Positions 51,950 to 61,562 are shown, counted from the stretch's first letter. The stretch is DNA of 64,000 nucleotides from JAMXLO01 sp963818775 (GCA_963818775.1 CAWFUF010000024.1:1-64000); one strand, 5' to 3'. Made by a program: numbers and translations. The notes: generated from the letters alone by a model not told the origin.

Positions 51950-53438
51950 CGTGATGGTGCGCTTTTTTGATTCTTGGTCCGGGTGATGCCTTGATCAAGG
52001 GAGCCGAAACATCCCAGCCGCCGCCAAGGGCCTTGATCAGACCGACAGTGGCTTGAAATCGGGCTGCGTGGACAAGCAACGCCTGGCGGCGATCGCGTAA
52101 TTCGACCCGCTCGGCGTCAAGCAGTTCGAGCTGGGTCGCGAGTCCGTCCGCGTAGTTCGATGCCACCAGGGCTGTTGTGCGCTGCGCCGCGTCGACGGCG
52201 CGTTTCAGGTCCGCCTCCTGCCTGGCCAGGAGGCGCAAGGCGGAAAGCTGGTCTTCGACATCCTTGAACGCGATCAGGATCTGCTGGCCATAGGTCGCGG
52301 CGGCGGCGTCAAGATCCGCGTTCGCTTTGGCCACCTCCGCGAGATGTCGGCCACCGTCGAAAATCGGCAGGGAGAGCAAGGCTCCAAGTGTTGATGCGGC
52401 CGCTGACCCGGTCAGTAATGAGCCCAGAGTTGATGAGGCAAATCCGCCAAACGCGGTCAACGACAGGGTCGGCAGCCAACGGTCCTGCGCCACGCCGGTA
52501 CGGATTTGCGCTGCAATCATTGCCTGCCTGGCAGCCCCGACATCGGGACGGCGTACGAGAACCGCGCCGGGAATGCCCGGTGGAATGTTCGGTACCTTAT
52601 CGGAGTGATTGGTCGGAGGGATCTCAAAGGTCGATGCAGATTCCCCTACCAGGACCGCCAACGCATGTTCCAGTTCCGCGCGACGCTGGTCCAGAGTCAG
52701 AGCCTCGGCTGCAACGGCTTCCAACTCTGCGCGCAGTCGTACAAGGGTGAGTTCCGACGCAAGACCGGAGCGGAACAACCCCTCGGTCAGGCGCGCGGAT
52801 TTGAGCTGTGACTCTGCGGCGCCGCGCACCAGCGCGCGTTCGGCATCAAGCGCTCGCAAGGCGAAATACGTCTGGGCAATATCAGCCTGAACCAGAAGCT
52901 TCGCCACCCGCAGCAACTCCTCCCGCTCAGCGGTGTCCATGGAAGCAGCTTTGGTTTCCCGCGCGAGACGGCCGAACAGGTCGGCTTCATAGGATAGATT
53001 GGCGCCGACAACGTATAACGGGCCACTGCTGCTGGCGGCGTTTGTCAGCTGTCCTTCGGAGCGGGTTGCGTTGGCGCCGAGCGAGAGCGTCGGCCACTGG
53101 GCGGCTGCTGTCGCCTGCTGGATGGCACGGGCTTCGGCGAGCCGTGCATCCGCCAACCCGACAGTGAAGTTGTTCCGGTCAGCGCGCCGGATCAACGCAT
53201 CCAGTTCAGGGTCGAAGAACACGAGCCACCACGCGCCGTTTGCCGGTGCTTCGGCAGCCGAGTGCTGGCGCGTTGCAGGATCGGTTTCCCGAAAGGCGGC
53301 GGGCGTCGCGGGAAGATGGTTCGGCTGGTTGGATTGGTGGGCGCATGCCGTCAACGCGACAGCGAATGTCACGGCCACCTGGGGTGCCGCTCGATGATGC
53401 CGGAATCGCCGGCGGCCAGCGTTGGTCACGCGATCCAT
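51933..53438 (-). CDS. TolC/NodT-family outer-membrane efflux lipoprotein
   Basis: A 501-residue protein with a lipobox in FAVALTACAHQ. The two OEP repeats are clear: ARLAEARAIQQATAAAQWPTLSLG with the N-terminal half, and VRRPDVGAARQAMIAAQIRTGVAQDRWLPTLSL with the second. The motif GALLSLPIFDGGRH is diagnostic of the NodT class. It forms a trimeric outer-membrane channel that would join the HlyD adaptor and ABC exporter in a tripartite pump. It lies downstream of the small peptide gene, beyond a terminator, so it needs readthrough or its own promoter. Confidence 0.92.
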   Translation of the reverse strand: MDRVTNAGRRRFRHHRAAPQVAVTFAVALTACAHQSNQPNHLPATPAAFRETDPATRQHSAAEAPANGAWWLVFFDPELDALIRRADRNNFTVGLADARLAEARAIQQATAAAQWPTLSLGANATRSEGQLTNAASSSGPLYVVGANLSYEADLFGRLARETKAASMDTAEREELLRVAKLLVQADIAQTYFALRALDAERALVRGAAESQLKSARLTEGLFRSGLASELTLVRLRAELEAVAAEALTLDQRRAELEHALAVLVGESASTFEIPPTNHSDKVPNIPPGIPGAVLVRRPDVGAARQAMIAAQIRTGVAQDRWLPTLSLTAFGGFASSTLGSLLTGSAAASTLGALLSLPIFDGGRHLAEVAKANADLDAAAATYGQQILIAFKDVEDQLSALRLLARQEADLKRAVDAAQRTTALVASNYADGLATQLELLDAERVELRDRRQALLVHAARFQATVGLIKALGGGWDVSAPLIKASPGPRIKKAHHHARDAR

Positions 53439-53490
53439 GTTCAACGCCCGAATGGTTCGTGGGCGGTTTATAGATCAAACCGTGACAATC

Positions 53491-53531
53491 AAAAAAGCAG
53501 CACGCGGCGCGATCGCTCGCGTCCGCGTGCT
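53491..53531 (-). terminator. Rho-independent terminator after the small peptide gene
   Basis: The arms AGCACGCGG and CCGCGTGCT pair perfectly, and the interior (CGCGA...TCGCG) extends the stem to about 14 bp with one bulged base. On the minus strand it is followed by GCTTTTTTG. It lies about 100 bases after the peptide stop codon and 53 bases before the outer-membrane gene. It should end most peptide transcripts. Confidence 0.88.
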
Positions 53532-53629
53532 ACACTTCGCTGCTCCGGATCTACTGACCGGGGCAGCTGCCGACGACAGGTGGCTTCGCGTCGGTAGCGG
53601 TGTTGATCGTGATCGTAAGAATGCAGCTC

Positions 53630-53719
53630 TTACGCCAGCACCGGCTTCACCGGACCGCCGCCACGACGGCCGCCACCAACACGGACGAGACCTGCACGGA
53701 TGTTTGTCTTAATCTTCAT
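53630..53719 (-). CDS. Small Gly/Arg-rich peptide, candidate exported peptide or RiPP precursor
   Basis: A 29-residue peptide starting MKIKTNIRAG. It continues as a basic Gly/Arg-rich segment with two GGG runs separated by RR, and ends PVKPVLA. It has no Cys, Ser, Tyr or Trp. The ribosome-binding site GAGAGGAGAG is strong and well placed. The GG motifs fit cleavage by a C39 peptidase, which is encoded on the facing operon. The short K/T/N start followed by RAG is reminiscent of some putative RiPP leaders, but this is recollection only. The peptide lies between a 619-residue unknown gene and the outer-membrane channel gene, with a terminator after it. Not confirmed as translated. Confidence 0.7.
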   Translation of the reverse strand: MKIKTNIRAGLVRVGGGRRGGGPVKPVLA

Positions 53720-53742
53720 GTTACTCTCCTCTCTCAGTAAAC

Positions 53743-53782
53743 GCGTGCGGATTGCACGCCATTCCTCCGGCCCATGCCGGAG
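53743..53782 (-). promoter_or_regulatory. Twin hairpins upstream of the small peptide gene
   Basis: GCGTGC/GCACGC (53743-53759, 5-base loop) and CTCCGGC/GCCGGAG (53765-53782, 4-base loop) are two adjacent perfect stems. They lie in the 82 bases between the stop of the 619-residue gene and the peptide start. They could be an RNA processing or stabilising structure, or an attenuator. Neither is followed by a T-run on the minus strand. Confidence 0.5.
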
Positions 53783-53801
53783 AAATTCCACATGGCCGCG
53801 C

Positions 53802-55661
53802 TCATGCAGCCGCGTCCTGCCTGGCGATCGTCAGGAGGTCCACATTGAAATCAATGTCGACGGCAAGCAGACGCTCGAGCTCATCGATCAGATAGGGCAG
53901 GCGGTTAGGCTCGCCCTGTATGAGGAAGTGGACATCCATATCCGCCGCGCTCATCGCTCGCTTAGGCTGTTCGCGGCCAAGCAGCCGATTGATGTCGTTC
54001 TGAACTGTGACCGCTGTGCGAAGGACTTGCTGCCCGCGCAGCAGGAAGTCCATGATGCAGCCGGACAGATCCAAAACAAGCGCGTAGGCCGTGTCTCCCG
54101 TAAGTTCGAAGCGGCTCCGCAGAATGTCCTGGAGCTCGGCTTCGACTTGCCGATCCGCACTTGTACAGCCCGGGGCCAGGAGAATATCGAGACCCGGGGC
54201 ATCGGCGAGACGCGTTATGCCGCGTCCGCATTGCTGATATGTGTAGGCACATGCGTTGTCGTGACTGGCGCGCCACGTCTCGTGCGCGAACTCGGTACTC
54301 TTCAGCAGTGCCATATGCGCCTGCATGCCTTCGCGCAAGGCGGCGAACGAGGCTGCGTTTATCGACGGCCAGACCTCAACGATTTCCGCGACGCGTTCAT
54401 ACGCTCGGACCATCGCAGGCCATAGCGAAAACACCGCAGCGCTCGCACGGAACCCGAGAAGTCCATAGTCGATCGCGGCATCCAGATCGTCGAATGCGGC
54501 CTGGACCGCAGGCTCCAGCGCTACGGACACGTAGTCCTTGCTGCCGCGTCCCTCCAAAAGTACCTGCATGAACTCGCGGACCATCGCTTTGGGCCCCCCG
54601 CAAACACCGTGAGCGGAGTGAAAAGAGTAGGTTCGCTCTGCGTAGTCCAGAATTTGGTCGATCGAGGTGACCTGGTGTGGCGACACAGTCGGCTCGCTGG
54701 TCGGATCGTACAACATCTGTTGCACTGTCAGGCGTACGCCGTCCGTGACGCGAAACAACGATGACAACGCGGGATGCAGATCGCCGTTCTCGACACGATT
54801 GTGCTGGCGCATCAGCTGATAGGTCGGTACCGCGAGTACTATCACGGCCAGACGTTCGACGTGTCCAACGGTCCATGCACCCTCCGCCTCCGGGAATCGC
54901 CGTAGATAGCCCTGCCGCACCCGAAGCACCGCCGACATTATCTGCGACCAGTGCGCGAGCATCAGCCGCATTGCGGTTACGTTCATCGGGCGCTCGCTTT
55001 GATAGCGGGTACCCGGGAGATTGCAGGTCCGCCATTCCGTGGGCACATCCAGCCGCAGCGCGGATGGGAACACATTTGCCTCGCCGACCTGGCGTTGATC
55101 GGCGTCGAGAGCGATATGGGCAACACGGTAGACTGGCAGGATCAGTTCGAGATAACCCAGCTCGATCGGCCGGCCGGCGAGTTCTTGTGTAATCGCTTCA
55201 CACTCATGCCAGCTTCGCGCCACCGGGCAGGTCGATTTGGGCAGCGGCGAGGTACGCACTGCATCGCTGACCACCGCGGCATCCTGGTCGACCGCGGCGG
55301 CACGGGTCAGGACATTGTCATCGATCAGGTGCTGAAGAAGGTCGCGGATTTGGGGCCATTCATATCCATCGCCCCAGCCTGTCGCATCGCCCGCCGTGAA
55401 CCGAGCCTGTCTGGCGAGTGTCTCGCCGAATGCAAATAACTCAGGTTCATCAAAAACGATTTCCTTGTCATCGTAGTATAGCCGCAACTCCGCGACACCA
55501 GCTTCATTCGTCGCGTGCTGAACCACCATGCGCCGGTGTTTCGGGATCACAAGATCGTCCCACCGCGACACGACCGGATCGATATCGCCGGTCGCATGCG
55601 CAGGGCATGTGTCCTGTTCGATCCGGTGATCATTCATCGTGAGGTCGCTCGCATTGATCAC
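53802..55661 (-). CDS. 619-residue protein of unknown function in the peptide-export locus
   Basis: I do not recognise this protein. Residues 35-115 (RMVVQHATNEAG, ELRLYYDDKEIVFDEPELFAF, YEWPQIRDLLQHLIDDNVL) have the strand-and-helix look of a winged-helix recognition element similar to those that bind RiPP leaders. The remainder is helical with many charged residues and scattered cysteines (VCGGPKAMVREF, AYTYQQCGRGITR, LVLDLSGCIMDFLLRG). There are no membrane helices, no signal peptide, and no radical-SAM, YcaO or ATP-grasp motif. It precedes the small peptide gene on the same strand by 82 bases. A peptide-maturation role is inferred only from position. A GTG at 55661 and an ATG at 55637 are both possible starts. 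Confidence 0.72.
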   Translation of the reverse strand: MINASDLTMNDHRIEQDTCPAHATGDIDPVVSRWDDLVIPKHRRMVVQHATNEAGVAELRLYYDDKEIVFDEPELFAFGETLARQARFTAGDATGWGDGYEWPQIRDLLQHLIDDNVLTRAAAVDQDAAVVSDAVRTSPLPKSTCPVARSWHECEAITQELAGRPIELGYLELILPVYRVAHIALDADQRQVGEANVFPSALRLDVPTEWRTCNLPGTRYQSERPMNVTAMRLMLAHWSQIMSAVLRVRQGYLRRFPEAEGAWTVGHVERLAVIVLAVPTYQLMRQHNRVENGDLHPALSSLFRVTDGVRLTVQQMLYDPTSEPTVSPHQVTSIDQILDYAERTYSFHSAHGVCGGPKAMVREFMQVLLEGRGSKDYVSVALEPAVQAAFDDLDAAIDYGLLGFRASAAVFSLWPAMVRAYERVAEIVEVWPSINAASFAALREGMQAHMALLKSTEFAHETWRASHDNACAYTYQQCGRGITRLADAPGLDILLAPGCTSADRQVEAELQDILRSRFELTGDTAYALVLDLSGCIMDFLLRGQQVLRTAVTVQNDINRLLGREQPKRAMSAADMDVHFLIQGEPNRLPYLIDELERLLAVDIDFNVDLLTIARQDAAA

Positions 55662-55940
55662 TCCTCGAGGCAGTCAGTGGCGTCGGTTCGACGCAAATCA
55701 GTCATCACGCCAACTGTTCCGAACCGGCGCGGCATATCCGTGCCGCTCGTGTCGTTCGAGTAGTAATAGTGGAAGAGGACCAGACCGGATGTGAGCTGTC
55801 TCACTACGCGGCGCAGCTTTTTTCCTTCTTCGAGCTAAGCCCGCGTCTTGAAGCGTTGGGCCAATAGGTTATGCTGTCAGCACCACCACGCATCGAACCC
55901 TCAATTGTTCGATGTGAAGGTTCAGTCGGGGAACACGTCC

Positions 55941-58900
55941 ATGCAGGTCGCATTCATCGCCGCGCTTGCCTCCCTGCTTGTGTTTTGGAACGGAGGGCGC
56001 GCTGCTGCTCAACAGCAGAGCTGCGCACGCGTGATAGAGGCGGATATCGTCGCGATCGATCAGCCGATCTACCTCAACCGGCTCGGCGCCAGCCTGCCGG
56101 GCGGCATGATCTATGCTCTACGACGTGATATCGTCGCCCAGCCGAACGGAGCAGAGATCGCCGCCGGCCACGTGCAACTCAATCCGGCTCGTCGCCCCCG
56201 TCCACTGGTGCTACGCGTACGCGTCGGCGATTGCCTGCATATCCGCTTCCAGAACCTGCTATCGCCGACCGCCCTCCCGCCCCAAACGCCGCCGGCCTGC
56301 CCGGCGGGCATCTTTCTCGAGCAGACCTGCACACGCGCCGCCGGCGTTCATGTATCCGGGATGGAAGAAACGCTGGTGAACGGAACGCTGATGGACGGTT
56401 CGTTCGTCGGCACCAATCCGACCAGCCTGGTGCCCCCGTCGGGGCGGATTGACTACGCCGTTCGCGCGCCAGCCGAAGGCGTGTTCCTGATGTACAGCAC
56501 TGCTGCGAACGCGCAAACCACGGATTCCGGCGGCGGACTCGGTGGTCAGCTTTCCGCTGGCCTGTTCGGCAGTGTCGTGGTGGAACCTGCCGCATCCGAA
56601 TGGTATCGCAGCCAGGTCACGAAGGCCGACCTCGACGCCGTCACCACGGGCCGCAGCGCCGATGGCCATCCGCTGGTGAATTACGCCGCGCTGCGCAAGG
56701 AACAGGACGGCAGTTGCACGCCGGTGCTGCGGATGGTGGACGTGGTGTACAAGATCGGCCCGGGCGGCGCCTGCGTGCCGGTGGGCGGTGACCTCGTCAC
56801 GTATTACGGCGACCTGACGGCAATGGTCACCGGGCCGCAAGCCGGCCCGTTTCCGCCGCAGGACAACGGGCCGTCCTTCACGTCCAACCCAGTCGAACCG
56901 AGCCGCCACCAGCCATTCCGCGAATTCGTCCAGCACTATCACGACGTGCTGACCACGACGCAGGCATTTCCCGATCTCTACGCCGCCGCCGATACCGCCT
57001 TCGTGCTGGGCAATGGTGGCGAAGCGTTTGCAATCAATTACGGATCGGGCGCCATCGGCAGCGAGATTCTGGCCAACCGGCTTGGCGTCGGACCGGAAGG
57101 CGGCTGCGTCGAATGCCGGTTCGAGGAGTTCTTCCTCAGTTCTTGGGCGGTCGGCGATCCCGCCATGCTGGTCGGTAAGCCCGACGGCCTGAAGCAGAAC
57201 CTCCCGAAGCAAACGGTGCCGTATAAACCGAAGACGAAGCTGCGCACCGATGACGAGGCGAAGTATCCGGATGACCCTTCCAACGTCTATCACAGCTATA
57301 TCGGCGACCGCGTCATCTTCCGCATCGTCCATGCCGGCCAGCAGGTCACCCACCTGCACCACCTGCACGCACACCAGTGGCTGCACACGCCGAACAGTGA
57401 TACCAGCACCTATCTCGACAGTCAGTTGATCAGCCCCGGATCGGCGTTCACGCAAGAGATCGACTACGACGGCAGCGGCAATCGCAATCGCACACCGGGC
57501 GACGCGATTTTCCATTGTCATTTCTATCCACACTTCGCCGGAGGCATGTGGGGCCTGTGGCGCAACCACGACGTATTCGAAGCTGGCACCGACCTCGCGA
57601 TCGACCCGACTAAGCAATTCAACCGGGCGCTGCCGGACGCGCAATTCCTGAAGGGCACGCCAATCCCGGCCGTGGTGCCGCTGCCGACGCTGCCAATGGC
57701 CCCGCTGCCCGCGCGCACCAAACTCTGCCCTATCGATAATCGTTGGGACGGCAACCAGGTGTTGGCGCCGGACGGCAATTGCCCGCCGTTCGATACCGCC
57801 ACCGCGGCCGGCGAGGTGGCCTATGTCGCCAAGGCGGATGTCGATGCCGGCCGTGATCCGGGATTTCCGTTCTATATTCCCGGCATCGCTGGCCAGCGCG
57901 TACCGCATCCTCCGCTGGGTTACGCGCTCGACAAGAGCCCCCAGGCGGCCGGGCAGACCGCCTATCTCGATGGCGGCCTCGCGCGCCACATTACCCTGGC
58001 CGGCGAGGTCTTCAACGATCACTTCAATGCCTGGGACTTCAGCAAAGACCTCGACAGCGTCGCCGCGGTTCCCCTGCCCGAGGCCGGCACTGCGCTCGAG
58101 CGGCTGGCGATGCAGGTGCACAGCACCTGCACACGCGCCAGCGTCACACCGGAAGGCGGGCCTGGCAACTACGTGCTGAATGGCGGTCCCAGCGTGCAGG
58201 GAGCGCCGTACGCCAATCCGTCCTGGGGCTCGAACGGCAACGTGCCCTGTGCCGACCTCGCCGATCCGCCGCCGCCCAGCAACGATCCGGGCCGGCCTGA
58301 CCGCGTTTACAAGGCCGCCGACGTGCAGATGGATGTCGTGTTCAACAAGGCCGGCTGGCACTATCCGCAATTGCGCTTCGAGACATTGTGGCAGGACGTG
58401 ATGCCGGCGCTCGCCGGCAAGCGGGCGCCGGAGCCGCTGTTCATCCGTGCCAACTCCGGCGAGACCATCGAATTCTGGCAGACCAACCTGGTGCCGGACT
58501 ATTACGAGTTGGACGATTTCCAGGTGCGCACGCCGACCGATGTCATCGGTCAGCACATCCACCTCGTGAAGTTCGACGTCACGTCCTCCGACGGCGCGGC
58601 CAACGGCTACAATTACGAGGCCGGCTCATGGAGCCCCGACGCGGTGCGCGAGGAGATCGCGGGCATCCGCAAGTTCAACAACTGCCCGCCCAATGCTCCG
58701 GTATCGTTCCGGTGCCCGCTCGCCAAGGCGCCGCCACCCGATATCGGCAAGGCGCCGCCGGGTCAGGATTGGACCGGTGCGCAGACCACCGTCGAGCGCT
58801 GGTGGGCTGATCCGGTGATGGACAAAAGCGGTGTTGACCGCACCTTGCGCACCGTGTTCACGCACGACCATTTCAGCCCGTCGACGCACCAGCAGGCGGG

Positions 58901-61562
58901 CCTCTACAGCGGGCTGCTGGTCGAACCCAAAGGTTCGAACTGGCGAATCCCGGCGCTGACCGATCCGGGGACCGGCCAGATCAGTTCCGACGTGGCGATG
59001 GGCGCTCGTCCGGACGGCGGCCCTACCAGCTGGGCAGCAGACGTGATCACCTCCGACCCGACTCAGAGTTATCGCGAGTTCGCCATCGCGTTCCAGGACC
59101 TCCAACTCGGCTACACCAACCAGAGCGTTCCTCACCCGCTGCCATATCCGTGCGCACCCGGTACCCACGTCGCGCCGCCCGCCCCACCGGCCACGCCCTA
59201 TGTTTGCACGCAGGACGGTTCACCCGGGGCGAACACGGTGTTCTGGGGCTGGGCGAGCCAGGCGAATGCGCTATTGCCGCCTACTCCCGTTGCCAGTGTG
59301 CCCACGCCACAACTTACACCCGCCCTTTTCACTGTCGGCGACGGCGTCTCCAGCGTGAACTATCGCAGCGAGCCGTTGCCGCTGCGCGTCGCCACCGCGT
59401 CCGGCGGCGCGCACGATCCTATGAAGCCGGCACAGGATCTGGCGTTGGCGTTTGCCTCGATCCCGCGCGAAACCCCCGCACTGAACATTCAACCACCGAA
59501 CACACAGCAGCTGTTTCCGGGCGATCCCACCGTCACCTACCCTGGTGGTTTTATCGGCGCGGCAGATCAGGATCCCTATACCCCGCTGCTGCGCGCTTAC
59601 CCCAATGACAAGGTGCAGGTCCGGGTACTGGTCGGCGCGCAAGAGCTGCACCACACCTTCGCCATGCACGGCGTAAAGTGGCTGGCCGAGCCGTCCTATC
59701 CCGATTCCGGTCATCTGGACGCGCAGCCGATGGGCATCTCGGAGCATTTCGAGATGTTGTTCACCCTGCCACCCGCCGGAACCGGCGCACAGAGCGACTA
59801 TCTCTATCAGCCGGACACGAACTTCCCCAGTCAGGAGGACGGTCTGTGGGGCATCATGCGCGCGTATCATACCGCGCAGCCGGATCTGCCGGCGCTGCCC
59901 AACAACAAGCCTCCGCCGTACCCTGCCGCCGCACAGAACATTTGCCCGGACGGCGCGCCCCACCGTGCGTTCGCTGTCAGCGTCGTGACCGCCCATCGTG
60001 CTCTGCCGTCCCGTACGCTCGCCTACAACACGCGCCCACCCCCACCGGAGCAGATCACGCAGGCCGACGCCATCCTGTATGTGCCATCCGAAAATCTCGA
60101 CGCAAATTCCCATTTGATAAGCGGTGCGCCGGTCGAGCCGCTGATCCTGCGCGCTGCGGCCGGCGAGTGCATCGACGTTACGCTGACCAACCTGCTTGAT
60201 CCGACTGAAACGGACATCAATGGCCAGTCGATCTTCAACAACCCGAATCCCGACTCCTACCTTTCAATCCCGATCTTTCCCTCGGCGCGGGCCGGACTGC
60301 ATGCCCAGCAACTGGAAGCAGACGTCACCACCAGCGACGGCACCCGTGTTGGCACCAATCCGGATGAGACCGCGGCGTGGAAGGGCGGGGTCAGGCACTA
60401 CACCTGGTATGCGGGCAAGCGCGACGGCGGGCGGCTGGTCCCCGCCGAACTTGGCGTCGTCAATCTGCAGCCCGCCGATCCGATCGAGCAACCGTTGTTC
60501 GGCGCCGTTGGAGCGCTGGTCATCGAGCCACCCAATGCCGTTTGGCGTACGGATGCCGGCACCGCTGCGGCGGCCACCGTGTTTGCTCCGCCGCGGCTCG
60601 CGTTCCGCGAATTCGTCGGTGTGTGGCAGTCGCTCATCAACTGCACCTTCTTCCCGCCAAACAACAATTGCCAGAACCCGCAGAATTCCACCCTCGAGCT
60701 CGAAGGGCTCAACTATCGGGCGGAACCGCTCCCGTTCCGCGTCGGCGCGAATACTGACATTGCCAATGCATATTCCGACACCCTGCTGGCGTCGCCACCT
60801 ACGTTGGTGTCCGCCAAAGTGCTCGCCTGGGACCCGCAAACGCCGGTGTTCTGGGCGTCCTCCGGCATGCCGGTGCGTTTCCGGTTCGTCAATCCGGGCG
60901 GTTTTATCGCACTGGCCGAGGTGTTCGGCCATCATTGGCAGGAGGAGCCTTGGAAGAGCGGCAGTACCCGCATCGGCGACAACCCGTTGTCGCAAACGAT
61001 GGGTGGAGCGATCCTTGGATCCGGCCACGCGCTCAACCTAGTGATAGACCGCGCCGGTGTGCCGGGCGACTACCTATATCGCAATTTCATCGCATCGCAG
61101 GGCCCCGCCCTCGTAACGCCAGGCAGCTATGCAATGTGGGGCCTGTTCCGAGTCGGGCCTCAGGCCAGCGACGTGCTGGCCTTGACCGCCTACGAGCGCA
61201 GTGGTGCCGGCGCGATGTTGTCCGGTTATGTGACACCTGATCTCCTGACGCAGCGCTATGCACCGCAGGTTACGCTCGTCGGCCGGCCGGACAGTGCTCC
61301 GGTCGACCAGGCCACAGGGCGCTTTCAGATCACCCTGACGGACGCGCCCGCGACAGTGACCGCCCGCTCGGCCAACGGGGGCGAGGCCTCGGCCGCGCTA
61401 CCACCTGCGGTCCCTGCAGCCCCCGCGGCGCTGGCAGCGATAGCGCCGCCATCCGGCGCTCAGCCGGAGGCGGTCGCGCAGGCGGTCCGGGCACGGCAGC
61501 TCCAGATCCTCAAGGTGAGGAAGTATATGCCGCGCATCGTCGGGCAGCGCACACGGCAGTGA
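55941..61562 (+). CDS. Giant multicopper oxidase (MnxG/MofA-like)
   Basis: A 1873-residue secreted protein with a signal peptide (VAFIAALASLLVFWNGGRAAA). Copper motifs recur: HLHHLHAHQW at 471-480, a complete T1 motif HCHFYPHFAGGM at 525-536, HIH at 872-874, HDH at 975-977 and HHTFAMH at 1236-1242. Several cupredoxin-type domains end in GLYSGLLVEP, GALVIEP or MWGLFRV. Size and the HCHFYPHFAGGM box resemble the multi-domain manganese oxidases (MnxG/McoA) and MofA. It probably oxidises a metal or organic electron donor outside the cell. Mn(II) oxidation is a reasonable but untested guess. ATG is chosen because the signal peptide starts there. Confidence 0.88.
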   Translation: MQVAFIAALASLLVFWNGGRAAAQQQSCARVIEADIVAIDQPIYLNRLGASLPGGMIYALRRDIVAQPNGAEIAAGHVQLNPARRPRPLVLRVRVGDCLHIRFQNLLSPTALPPQTPPACPAGIFLEQTCTRAAGVHVSGMEETLVNGTLMDGSFVGTNPTSLVPPSGRIDYAVRAPAEGVFLMYSTAANAQTTDSGGGLGGQLSAGLFGSVVVEPAASEWYRSQVTKADLDAVTTGRSADGHPLVNYAALRKEQDGSCTPVLRMVDVVYKIGPGGACVPVGGDLVTYYGDLTAMVTGPQAGPFPPQDNGPSFTSNPVEPSRHQPFREFVQHYHDVLTTTQAFPDLYAAADTAFVLGNGGEAFAINYGSGAIGSEILANRLGVGPEGGCVECRFEEFFLSSWAVGDPAMLVGKPDGLKQNLPKQTVPYKPKTKLRTDDEAKYPDDPSNVYHSYIGDRVIFRIVHAGQQVTHLHHLHAHQWLHTPNSDTSTYLDSQLISPGSAFTQEIDYDGSGNRNRTPGDAIFHCHFYPHFAGGMWGLWRNHDVFEAGTDLAIDPTKQFNRALPDAQFLKGTPIPAVVPLPTLPMAPLPARTKLCPIDNRWDGNQVLAPDGNCPPFDTATAAGEVAYVAKADVDAGRDPGFPFYIPGIAGQRVPHPPLGYALDKSPQAAGQTAYLDGGLARHITLAGEVFNDHFNAWDFSKDLDSVAAVPLPEAGTALERLAMQVHSTCTRASVTPEGGPGNYVLNGGPSVQGAPYANPSWGSNGNVPCADLADPPPPSNDPGRPDRVYKAADVQMDVVFNKAGWHYPQLRFETLWQDVMPALAGKRAPEPLFIRANSGETIEFWQTNLVPDYYELDDFQVRTPTDVIGQHIHLVKFDVTSSDGAANGYNYEAGSWSPDAVREEIAGIRKFNNCPPNAPVSFRCPLAKAPPPDIGKAPPGQDWTGAQTTVERWWADPVMDKSGVDRTLRTVFTHDHFSPSTHQQAGLYSGLLVEPKGSNWRIPALTDPGTGQISSDVAMGARPDGGPTSWAADVITSDPTQSYREFAIAFQDLQLGYTNQSVPHPLPYPCAPGTHVAPPAPPATPYVCTQDGSPGANTVFWGWASQANALLPPTPVASVPTPQLTPALFTVGDGVSSVNYRSEPLPLRVATASGGAHDPMKPAQDLALAFASIPRETPALNIQPPNTQQLFPGDPTVTYPGGFIGAADQDPYTPLLRAYPNDKVQVRVLVGAQELHHTFAMHGVKWLAEPSYPDSGHLDAQPMGISEHFEMLFTLPPAGTGAQSDYLYQPDTNFPSQEDGLWGIMRAYHTAQPDLPALPNNKPPPYPAAAQNICPDGAPHRAFAVSVVTAHRALPSRTLAYNTRPPPPEQITQADAILYVPSENLDANSHLISGAPVEPLILRAAAGECIDVTLTNLLDPTETDINGQSIFNNPNPDSYLSIPIFPSARAGLHAQQLEADVTTSDGTRVGTNPDETAAWKGGVRHYTWYAGKRDGGRLVPAELGVVNLQPADPIEQPLFGAVGALVIEPPNAVWRTDAGTAAAATVFAPPRLAFREFVGVWQSLINCTFFPPNNNCQNPQNSTLELEGLNYRAEPLPFRVGANTDIANAYSDTLLASPPTLVSAKVLAWDPQTPVFWASSGMPVRFRFVNPGGFIALAEVFGHHWQEEPWKSGSTRIGDNPLSQTMGGAILGSGHALNLVIDRAGVPGDYLYRNFIASQGPALVTPGSYAMWGLFRVGPQASDVLALTAYERSGAGAMLSGYVTPDLLTQRYAPQVTLVGRPDSAPVDQATGRFQITLTDAPATVTARSANGGEASAALPPAVPAAPAALAAIAPPSGAQPEAVAQAVRARQLQILKVRKYMPRIVGQRTRQ

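Noticed and set aside
55795..55826. Possible terminator before the multicopper oxidase (GCTG...CAGC followed by T6)
   Set aside because: The stem is only four base pairs, and no plus-strand gene ends just upstream.
56259..58562. 767-codon open frame on the minus strand inside the multicopper oxidase
   Set aside because: It is antisense to a gene with clear copper motifs. Its composition (Arg/Val/Gly/His-rich, no family motif) is what the reverse of GC-rich coding DNA produces.
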